A stretch of 5,070 nt of DNA from positions 1-5,070 of the forward strand of contig CAIYQH010000375.1 of NCBI GenBank assembly GCA_903928285.1. Direction: 5' to 3'. The notes under the pieces were generated by a model. That model saw only the letters and a list, made by a program, of their open reading frames with translations, searched no databases and was not told the DNA's origin. The position numbers and the translations under genes were made by a program. Positions 1 to 5,070 of the stretch are shown here, one piece after another. Source of the stretch: an uncultured Bacteroidales bacterium (GTDB lineage: Bacteria; Bacteroidota; Bacteroidia; Bacteroidales; FEN-979). How positions within the stretch are numbered: position 1 is the first letter of the stretch; every line of letters starts with the position of its first letter.

Positions 1-1886
1 CCATTGCCAAGGCACCGACCATGGCCGAACTGGATGATATTTACCTGCCTTATAAACAAAAACGTAAAACCCGGGCCGGAATTGCCCGCGAAAAGGGGCT
101 GGAACCACTGGCCACGATGATCTTTTCCCAACGATATGAGGATGTGGAACTCCGGGCTTCGAAATTCATCGACCCTGAAAAAGGAGTTAATTCCATCGGG
201 GTGGCTATTCAGGGTGCTAGCGATATTATTGCTGAAATGGTAAACGAAGACACCTTTGCCCGCAAGCGGATCCGCCAACTTTTTCAGAAAGAGTCACAGG
301 TTGCCGTACGCGTGGTGAAGGGTAAGGAACAGGATGGTATCAATTTCGATATGTATTTCGATCATCATGAACCGCTTCATAAAGCCCCGTCTCACAGGCT
401 TCTGGCGATGTTCCGCGGGGAAAACGAGGGGTTTTTAAGAATTGCAGTGGGGGTCCAGGAAGAACTGGCACATGATATCCTTCACAGAATGTTTGTCAAG
501 GCAAACAATGCTTCTGCTGTCCTTGTCAAATCGGCCATTACCGACAGCTGCAAGCGGCTCCTGTTCCCGTCGATCGAGACCGAGATGAGGCAATGGGCAA
601 AAGAAAAGGCAGATACGGAGGCAATCCGTGTCTTTGCCGAAAATATGAGGCAATTGTTGCTGGCTCCTCCTCTTGGGCAAAAAAATGTACTGGCCATTGA
701 TCCTGGTTTCAGGACCGGTTGTAAGATCGTCTGTCTCGACCGGCAGGGAAAGCTGGTGCATAATGAAACCATCTATCCCCATCCTCCCCAGAATGAAGTC
801 AAAGAGGCGATTCATAAGATTAAAAGCCTCGTAAATGCCTATAAAATTGATGCCATTGCCATCGGAAACGGTACCGCCGGACGCGAAACGGAGCGTCTGA
901 TCAGGGCCATCGGTTTCGACCGCGATGTGATCGCGCTAGCCGTGAACGAAAGCGGGGCATCTGTCTACTCAGCATCGGCTGTTGCAAGAAAGGAATTTCC
1001 CGATTACGATGTTACCGTGCGCGGCTCTGTCTCTATCGGCCGACGGTTGATGGATCCCCTGGCCGAACTGGTCAAGATCGAGCCGAAATCGATCGGGGTT
1101 GGGCAGTACCAGCATGATGTCGATCAGAATGCCCTGATGAAATGTCTGGGAGATACGGTTGTCAGCTGCGTGAACAAAGTAGGCGTGGAGGTCAATACCG
1201 CCAGTGAGGAATTACTGACCTATGTTTCAGGCCTTGGCCCGACACTGGCAAAGAATATCATTGCCTACCGCAATGATAACGGCCCCTTCAAATCACGAAC
1301 CGAATTTAAAAAGGTAACCCGTTTTGGTGAAAAGGCCTTCGAACAGGCTGCCGGTTTTCTGCGGATCCGTGATGCCAGAAACCCGCTTGACCGGAGTTCC
1401 GTGCATCCTGAAAGTTACCCGGTGGTTAACCGTATGGCCCGGTCACTCAGCTGCACCATTGATGAACTGATGGCACAGGCAGAACTCAGATCCAAAATCA
1501 AACTGGAGGAGTTTATGACAGCCACGGTCGGGATGCCTACCCTCCAGGATATTATGGCCGAACTGGCCAAGCCGGGCCGCGATCCCCGTCAACAGTTTGA
1601 AATGTTTGAATTTGATAAGAATATCCATACCATACACGACCTTTACAAGGGTATGAGAGTTCCCGGGATTGTTACCAACATCACCAACTTCGGAATCTTT
1701 GTTGACCTCGGTGTGCACCAGGACGGCCTTGTCCACATCAGCCAGCTGGCCGACCGCTTTGTCAAAGACCCGAACGAGGTGGTCAAACTGAACCAAAAAG
1801 TAATGGTTGAAGTTCTGGAGGTTGACATGGAACGCAAACGAATTCAGCTGACCATGAAGGGCCAGCATACTAAGCAGGAAGGATAA
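1..1886 (+). CDS. tex: Tex, S1 RNA-binding transcription accessory protein (5' partial)
   Basis: Tex is a cytoplasmic nucleic-acid-binding protein related to eukaryotic Spt6 and implicated in transcription and RNA metabolism. The frame is open to the left edge: nt 3-20 read IAKAPT directly into MAELDDIYLPYK, which matches the family's internal 'ELEDLYLPYK' segment. The ATG at 21 is therefore an internal Met, not the start. About 627 residues are visible, so roughly 80-120 N-terminal residues are missing if length is typical (700-750). Numbering from the first full codon: the rest of the Tex N-terminal helical region to about 220; a YqgF/RNase H-like domain from about 228 (NVLAIDPGFRTG) to about 340, followed by conserved VNESGASVYSAS and GQYQHDVDQ; helix-hairpin-helix segments about 400-456 (SGLGPTLAKNIIAYR, AFEQAAGFLRI); NPLDRSSVHPESY just after; and a C-terminal S1 domain about 550-619 (ITNFGIFVDLGVHQDGLVHIS). 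It stops at TAA 1884-1886. No frameshift or lost domain is seen in the visible part. The family call is very secure. Confidence 0.97.
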   Translation, partial: IAKAPTMAELDDIYLPYKQKRKTRAGIAREKGLEPLATMIFSQRYEDVELRASKFIDPEKGVNSIGVAIQGASDIIAEMVNEDTFARKRIRQLFQKESQVAVRVVKGKEQDGINFDMYFDHHEPLHKAPSHRLLAMFRGENEGFLRIAVGVQEELAHDILHRMFVKANNASAVLVKSAITDSCKRLLFPSIETEMRQWAKEKADTEAIRVFAENMRQLLLAPPLGQKNVLAIDPGFRTGCKIVCLDRQGKLVHNETIYPHPPQNEVKEAIHKIKSLVNAYKIDAIAIGNGTAGRETERLIRAIGFDRDVIALAVNESGASVYSASAVARKEFPDYDVTVRGSVSIGRRLMDPLAELVKIEPKSIGVGQYQHDVDQNALMKCLGDTVVSCVNKVGVEVNTASEELLTYVSGLGPTLAKNIIAYRNDNGPFKSRTEFKKVTRFGEKAFEQAAGFLRIRDARNPLDRSSVHPESYPVVNRMARSLSCTIDELMAQAELRSKIKLEEFMTATVGMPTLQDIMAELAKPGRDPRQQFEMFEFDKNIHTIHDLYKGMRVPGIVTNITNFGIFVDLGVHQDGLVHISQLADRFVKDPNEVVKLNQKVMVEVLEVDMERKRIQLTMKGQHTKQEG

Positions 1887-1948
1887 CCGTTATTTGTTAC
1901 ACGTATCCTCTGACACCTTAGCGTAATCCTAAAATCGTACATTGAACA

Positions 1949-2632
1949 ATGGTTAAGCGTCTTGTTTTACTTGCATTTCTGGTATTTTCCGGAGTTATCC
2001 TTTCCGACAGGCTGATGGCCCAGCGTATCCTTGGCGGGATGAGTCTTGGCATGAATCTTACCCAGGTGGACGGGGATGAGTTTTTTGGATATCATAAATT
2101 CGGACTGAATATTGGTCCCATGGTGGCGGTTCCCTTCGGGAAGGGCAGGAACTGGTCGGTAAGCATGGAGTTGCTGTATTCTCAAAAAGGAAGTTATCAC
2201 AGTGGCAGTGCCGATTCCACCCGGTATCGCCTGACACTTGATTATGTCGAAATCCCGCTTATCCTCCATTATACCGATAAAAACCTGATTTCAGGAGGCG
2301 TGGGGGTCGCCTATGGCCGCGTGGTGAATTTTAAGGAAACCCAGAATCATTACTACGACAATCTCTATACCTATAAAACAGGCCTTTCGAACAACGAATT
2401 TTCATTCATTGCCGATATGCAGATCCGTATCTGGAGCAAGCTGTGGGCCGATCTCCGCTATCAATATACCATGAAAAGCCTCAGGACCGTGGTAGTTGAT
2501 AATCCCTGGGTTTATCCGCGTAACCCGTTTACCAGGTATCAATATAATAATGTGATCAGCATCAGGGCCACGTGGGTGTTTAACCAGCAAAAAGGCACCT
2601 ATGTTCCCCCGCGTCATGCTGACAGTGAGTAA
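1949..2632 (+). CDS. PorT-like outer-membrane beta-barrel protein
   Basis: This 227-residue protein is predicted to be exported and to sit in the outer membrane as a small barrel. Residues 1-24 form a signal peptide: basic MVKR, a hydrophobic stretch to about 18, then LMA before Gln25, the 'AQ' cleavage site usual in Bacteroidota. The mature part opens with GMSLGMNLTQVDGDEFFGYHKFGLNIG (residues 30-56), resembling the 'G.NLSQVDGD...GY.K.G.N.G' start of PorT/OMP_b-brl_2 proteins. Alternating polar and hydrophobic strands follow at about 69-80, 93-108, 114-128, 151-176 and 202-212, rich in Tyr and Trp. The ATG at 1949 is chosen because it begins a complete signal peptide; there is no Shine-Dalgarno, as is normal in this phylum. 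It lies 62 bases after tex on the same strand, with no obvious terminator between, so co-transcription is possible. PorT itself serves type IX secretion, but this barrel family is large and divergent. Substrate and exact role cannot be told, so no symbol is given. Confidence 0.88.
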   Translation: MVKRLVLLAFLVFSGVILSDRLMAQRILGGMSLGMNLTQVDGDEFFGYHKFGLNIGPMVAVPFGKGRNWSVSMELLYSQKGSYHSGSADSTRYRLTLDYVEIPLILHYTDKNLISGGVGVAYGRVVNFKETQNHYYDNLYTYKTGLSNNEFSFIADMQIRIWSKLWADLRYQYTMKSLRTVVVDNPWVYPRNPFTRYQYNNVISIRATWVFNQQKGTYVPPRHADSE

Positions 2633-2670
2633 CAATATCCCGCTATAGGCATTAAACATACCGGGCAACC
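2633..2670. other. Convergent intergenic gap with a weak imperfect hairpin
   Basis: Only 38 bases separate the stops of the barrel gene (+) and the NlpC/P60 gene (-). In the middle, CCCG-C-TAT (2639-2646) pairs with ATA-C-CGGG (2658-2665) around an 11-base loop, with one C-C mismatch. The symmetry would serve both strands, but the stem is short and no T-run follows on either side. It is at best a weak bidirectional terminator candidate. Confidence 0.25.
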
Positions 2671-3480
2671 TCAGATGACCCGCCTGATCAGCCGTAATTT
2701 ATGGGTGTACTTCCTGAGTTCTTCATTATAGATCCCCTGATGATCCAGCGCGTCGATCCTGACCTTGCCTGAACAATGGATGATATGGTTCCTGTCGCAA
2801 AGAATTCCTACATGGTTGATATTCTCCTCCTCATCATCAAAAAAAAGGAGGTCGCCTGATTCCGCTTCTGCCAGTAAACTGATCACTTCACCCTGTGTAG
2901 CCTGTTGCCGGGCATCGCGCAACAGTTTAATATCCTCGAGTTTATAAAGTATTTGAACAAATCCGGAGCAGTCAATGCCAAAAGGAGAGCTGCCGCCCCA
3001 AAGGTAGGGTGCTTGCAGGTAAAGCATGGCATTTTCAACGATGTTCTTCCTCGTTTTTAAGGATAAAGCCGCTCCGGAAGTAAGACCGTTTGCAACAGTA
3101 CTGGTAACGGTACCTTCAAACAGGAAGGTTTCTCCGTCGATCACCAGGCACTGCCCGTTGAGCCCGGGAAGAGAACTTCCAAGTACTACCGGGATGATGG
3201 TATTCCTGGTTTCGTTTGCCAGCAGTTGGACAAGATCAAGGGAGAGCGGCGTATCCGCGGCTGTTAACCTGTGAAATTCAGCTTCTTCGATGATATGGGT
3301 TTGCAGGTTGTGGATCCAGCCTTCGTAGTTATCAAATACCAGCTGGATTTTCGACCACAGGTTCGTCCTTTCAACAACCCTGTACAATTCTCCGAACAAT
3401 ACCTGAGTAACCATCTCCGACTGGTGGGAGGGTTCGGCCCTTACCGGGACAATACTTTGAAGACAGATACCAAATTCCAT
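2671..3480 (-). CDS. SH3-domain NlpC/P60 (C40) cysteine peptidase
   Basis: A 269-residue peptidase expected to cut gamma-D-glutamyl-diamino acid bonds in peptidoglycan peptides, like YkfC-type enzymes (specificity inferred from the family). Residues 1-65 look like a bacterial SH3 domain (VPVRAEPSHQSEMVTQVLFGE, then WSKIQ and GWIH). Residues about 75-145 probably form a second, more divergent SH3-like domain. Residues about 146-269 are NlpC/P60: PYLWGGSSPFGIDCSGF with catalytic Cys171, then GDLLFF and NHVGI with His223, and IIHCSG with His235 as the third catalytic residue. The triad is complete. The ATG at 3480-3478 begins MEFGICLQSIVPVRAEPS, the usual opening of Bacteroidota homologues as I recall them. 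There is no signal peptide or lipobox, which suggests a cytoplasmic enzyme working on recycled murein peptides rather than on the wall. It lies downstream of the feoB unit on the same strand, 101 bases away, and likely has its own promoter at 3503-3510. It ends with TGA at 2673-2671. Confidence 0.93.
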   Translation of the reverse strand: MEFGICLQSIVPVRAEPSHQSEMVTQVLFGELYRVVERTNLWSKIQLVFDNYEGWIHNLQTHIIEEAEFHRLTAADTPLSLDLVQLLANETRNTIIPVVLGSSLPGLNGQCLVIDGETFLFEGTVTSTVANGLTSGAALSLKTRKNIVENAMLYLQAPYLWGGSSPFGIDCSGFVQILYKLEDIKLLRDARQQATQGEVISLLAEAESGDLLFFDDEEENINHVGILCDRNHIIHCSGKVRIDALDHQGIYNEELRKYTHKLRLIRRVI

Positions 3481-3581
3481 TTTCGATGCGGTTGATTTCC
3501 TGCAAAGGTAGGGAAAAGATTGAATTTACGCAGTTACCGCCGGCAGGCACCAGGCTTGGACGATGATTTCAGAGGTATGGC
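3481..3581. other. Intergenic spacer between NlpC/P60 and the feoB-linked small gene
   Basis: This is a 101-base gap in a same-strand gene series. Apart from the -7-like element at 3503-3510, I see no coding frame, no stable hairpin followed by a T-run and no repeat. The GC-rich stretch around 3537-3550 contains the short palindrome GCCGGC but does not extend into a terminator-like stem. Confidence 0.5.
3503..3510 (-). promoter_or_regulatory. Putative Bacteroidota -7 promoter element for the NlpC/P60 gene
   Basis: Read on the minus strand the bases are TACCTTTG, an exact match to the Bacteroidota sigma-ABfr -7 consensus TAnnTTTG, followed by C. It sits 22 bases before the ATG at 3480, so transcription would begin with a leader of roughly 15 bases. 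The -33 region expected near 3530-3534 has only a poor match (ACTG instead of TTTG). The element is short and can occur by chance, but its position between two same-strand genes supports it. Confidence 0.5.
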
Positions 3582-3752
3582 TTAAATACCCTTTTTCTTC
3601 AGTTCGAGCTCGTTTTTAAGCTCTGACAGGGAACAGCCGCTGCAACCCCCGCATTTATGCGCAGGGCTGTAGAAAAACATGATAAGTTTTTTAATGGTGA
3701 AGCCGGTTGATGCAATGATGATAAGGCCAACGATGATATTTTGCACTTCCAT
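3582..3752 (-). CDS. FeoB-associated Cys-rich membrane protein
   Basis: A complete 56-residue frame from ATG (3752-3750) to TAA (3584-3582). It begins MEVQNIIVGLIIIASTGF, giving one N-terminal membrane helix at about residues 4-28. It then has HKCGGCSGC with Cys34, Cys37 and Cys40 (a CxxCxxC cluster) and ends in a charged tail (SELKNELELKKKG). This is the architecture of the small FeoB_associated family (Pfam PF12669), which is found next to feoB in several phyla. It starts one base after the feoB stop (TAA-g-ATG), so translational coupling and a shared transcript are very likely. Its biochemical role is not settled. The cysteines could bind Fe(II) or another metal, or act in redox chemistry, on one side of the membrane near the FeoB pore; this is inference. 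The gene is short enough to be dropped by many gene callers. Confidence 0.9.
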   Translation of the reverse strand: MEVQNIIVGLIIIASTGFTIKKLIMFFYSPAHKCGGCSGCSLSELKNELELKKKGI

Positions 3753-3753
3753 C

Positions 3754-5070
3754 TTATGAGAAAATTAAATTACCTGTCTGAAACACAACAAAGGATAAAA
3801 TCCAGGCCAGCAGGGTTGTATAGGTGATCAGGAAGAGGGCCCATTTCCAGCTGCCGGATTCCCTGTTAACGGTTGCAACTACTGCAACACAGGGCATATA
3901 GATCAGGATGAACAGCAGAAAGGATATTCCGGCAACAGGAGTCAGCAGCTTTGTGCCGATCCGGGGGCCATCCTGGTAAGTTGCCTGCTGTAACTTCGTC
4001 CCAAGGGTGACGGGACCCTTTTGTTCGTGATAGTGTGAGGAGGAGAATAGAACTCCCAGTGTGCTCACGACAACCTCTTTTGCGGCAGCGCCGGTGATCA
4101 GGCTCACACCCATCCTCCAGTCGAACCCGAGTGGAGCAATGACGGGTTCGATGGTTTTCCCGATTTTACCTATATAGGAATTCTGCAACCTGACCTCTGG
4201 ACTCGCCGTGCTGCCTGCCGGGAAATATTCCAGCGCCCAAATCAGGATCACCGCTATCAGGATCACCCCTCCCATCTTTTTCAGGTATTGACCGCCCTTT
4301 TCCCACATATGGCGCATGATCACGCGGAATGTAGGCATACGGTAGGGGGGGAGTTCCATGACAAAAGGAGCTTCCCTGCTTTTAAAAAGAGTGCGCTTAA
4401 ATACCAGTGAGATCAGCACTGCAAGCGTTATACCGGTAAGGTAAAGCCCGAAAATCACAGTTCCGGCATGACCCGGGAAAATGGCTCCTGCAATGAGAAT
4501 ATATACCGGCAACCGTGCACTGCACGACATGAACGGGTTGATCAGCATGGTAAGCAGACGGTCATTGCGGTCCTTCAGGGTCCGGGTAACCATGATGGCG
4601 GGAACGTTGCAGCCAAAACCCATGATGAGCGGGATAAACGACTGGCCATGCAGTCCCATTTTATGCATGAGCTTATCCATGATAAAGGCGCTGCGGGCCA
4701 TATACCCGGTATCTTCCATCAGGGAGATAAAGAAGAAAAGAATCAGGATATTGGGCAAAAATACAATGATGCTGCCAACCCCGTTGATGATCCCGTCGAC
4801 AACCAGGTCCTTTAAGGGGCCGGCCGGCAACATGCGACTTACCTGGCTGCCAATGGCCGATACCAGCAGATCGATCCAGTGTTTGGGATATTCTCCCAGG
4901 GTGAAGGTTGACTGGAACATGACCCACAGGAACAGGATAAACAGCGGAAATCCCAGCCATTTATGGGTTAACACGGTGTCGAGCAGTTCGCTGATGGTCT
5001 TGGCCGGTACCTCATTCTGGCTGGGTACCATGGTCTCCTTCAAGGCTCCGGCAACGAAACCATATTTTGC
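3754..5070 (-). CDS. feoB: FeoB ferrous iron transporter, membrane domain (5' partial)
   Basis: FeoB imports Fe(II) across the inner membrane, driven or gated by an N-terminal G-protein domain. The frame is open to the right edge: the first codons read AKYGFVAGALKETM, matching the family segment 'ARYGFIAGALKET' that follows the GTPase and helical domains. A TTG at 5043-5041 lies inside this segment and is not a start. The visible 438 residues are the C-terminal transmembrane part. Landmarks counted from the edge: HKWLGFPLFILFLWVMFQ (about 36-53); a first Gate region with MEDTGYMARSAFIMDK, GFGCNVPA (Cys154) and SCSARLPVYILIAGA (Cys183); the FeoB C-terminal region with PPYRMPTFR; a second Gate region with GAAAKEVVVSTLGVLF; and YMPCVAVVATV (Cys394). 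The C terminus is TGNLIFS with TAA at 3756-3754. The GTPase motifs, and any FeoA or fused FeoA domain, lie outside the window. It is followed after one base by the cysteine-rich small gene. Confidence 0.97.
   Translation of the reverse strand, partial: AKYGFVAGALKETMVPSQNEVPAKTISELLDTVLTHKWLGFPLFILFLWVMFQSTFTLGEYPKHWIDLLVSAIGSQVSRMLPAGPLKDLVVDGIINGVGSIIVFLPNILILFFFISLMEDTGYMARSAFIMDKLMHKMGLHGQSFIPLIMGFGCNVPAIMVTRTLKDRNDRLLTMLINPFMSCSARLPVYILIAGAIFPGHAGTVIFGLYLTGITLAVLISLVFKRTLFKSREAPFVMELPPYRMPTFRVIMRHMWEKGGQYLKKMGGVILIAVILIWALEYFPAGSTASPEVRLQNSYIGKIGKTIEPVIAPLGFDWRMGVSLITGAAAKEVVVSTLGVLFSSSHYHEQKGPVTLGTKLQQATYQDGPRIGTKLLTPVAGISFLLFILIYMPCVAVVATVNRESGSWKWALFLITYTTLLAWILSFVVFQTGNLIFS

Noticed and set aside
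21..23. ATG at 21 as the tex start codon
   Set aside because: The reading frame continues upstream to the window edge with family-consistent residues, and a start here would remove the conserved N-terminal region of Tex.
1443..1868. 141-codon open frame on the minus strand within tex
   Set aside because: It lies wholly antisense to a conserved coding region, has no recognisable domain, and is explained by codon bias in the opposite frame.
1938..1944. TACATTG before the barrel gene as a -7 promoter element
   Set aside because: It differs from TAnnTTTG and ends only four bases before the ATG, which would demand a leaderless or internal start; no supporting -33 element was seen.
3606..3622. 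GAGCT...AGCTC inverted repeat as a terminator after feoB
   Set aside because: The stem is only five base pairs, lies inside the coding sequence of the small Cys-rich gene, and has no T-run placed for termination.
4468..4960. Open frames on the plus strand (4468-4815) and in an alternative minus frame (4673-4960) inside feoB
   Set aside because: Both overlap the conserved FeoB Gate region completely and their translations resemble no family I recognise.
5041..5043. TTG (minus strand) as the start of a short FeoB lacking its GTPase domain
   Set aside because: The nine upstream codons (AKYGFVAGA) continue the conserved FeoB sequence to the window edge, so the gene is cut by the window and is not a naturally truncated FeoB.

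Overview
The window looks like ordinary core chromosome from a member of the Bacteroidota, possibly a Bacteroidales-like environmental lineage. Three things point there: a small PorT-like outer-membrane barrel with an 'A|Q' signal peptidase site; an SH3-NlpC/P60 peptidase of a kind common in that phylum; and a TAnnTTTG-type -7 promoter element, with no clear Shine-Dalgarno sequences before the starts. The order-level guess is inference; the phylum is fairly secure.

Layout. On the + strand are the 3' part of tex (1-1886, 5' end outside the window) and, 62 bases later, a secreted outer-membrane beta-barrel protein (1949-2632). A 38-base convergent gap follows. On the - strand, read from right to left, are the transmembrane half of feoB (3754-5070, 5' GTPase part outside the window), a 56-residue FeoB-associated cysteine-rich membrane protein (3582-3752) one base after the feoB stop, a 101-base gap with a good -7 promoter match, and an NlpC/P60 peptidase (2671-3480).

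How the genes work together. feoB and the small cysteine-rich gene form a tight ferrous-iron uptake unit. The NlpC/P60 gene has the same orientation but probably its own promoter, and fits murein-peptide trimming. tex (RNA-binding transcription accessory protein) and the barrel gene have no evident functional link beyond neighbourhood.

No mobile element, CRISPR array, tRNA, rRNA, riboswitch or horizontally acquired cassette was seen. I found no convincing undescribed system. The most useful addition is the short feoB-linked gene, which is below the size most ORF callers keep, together with the recognition that both end genes run off the window.
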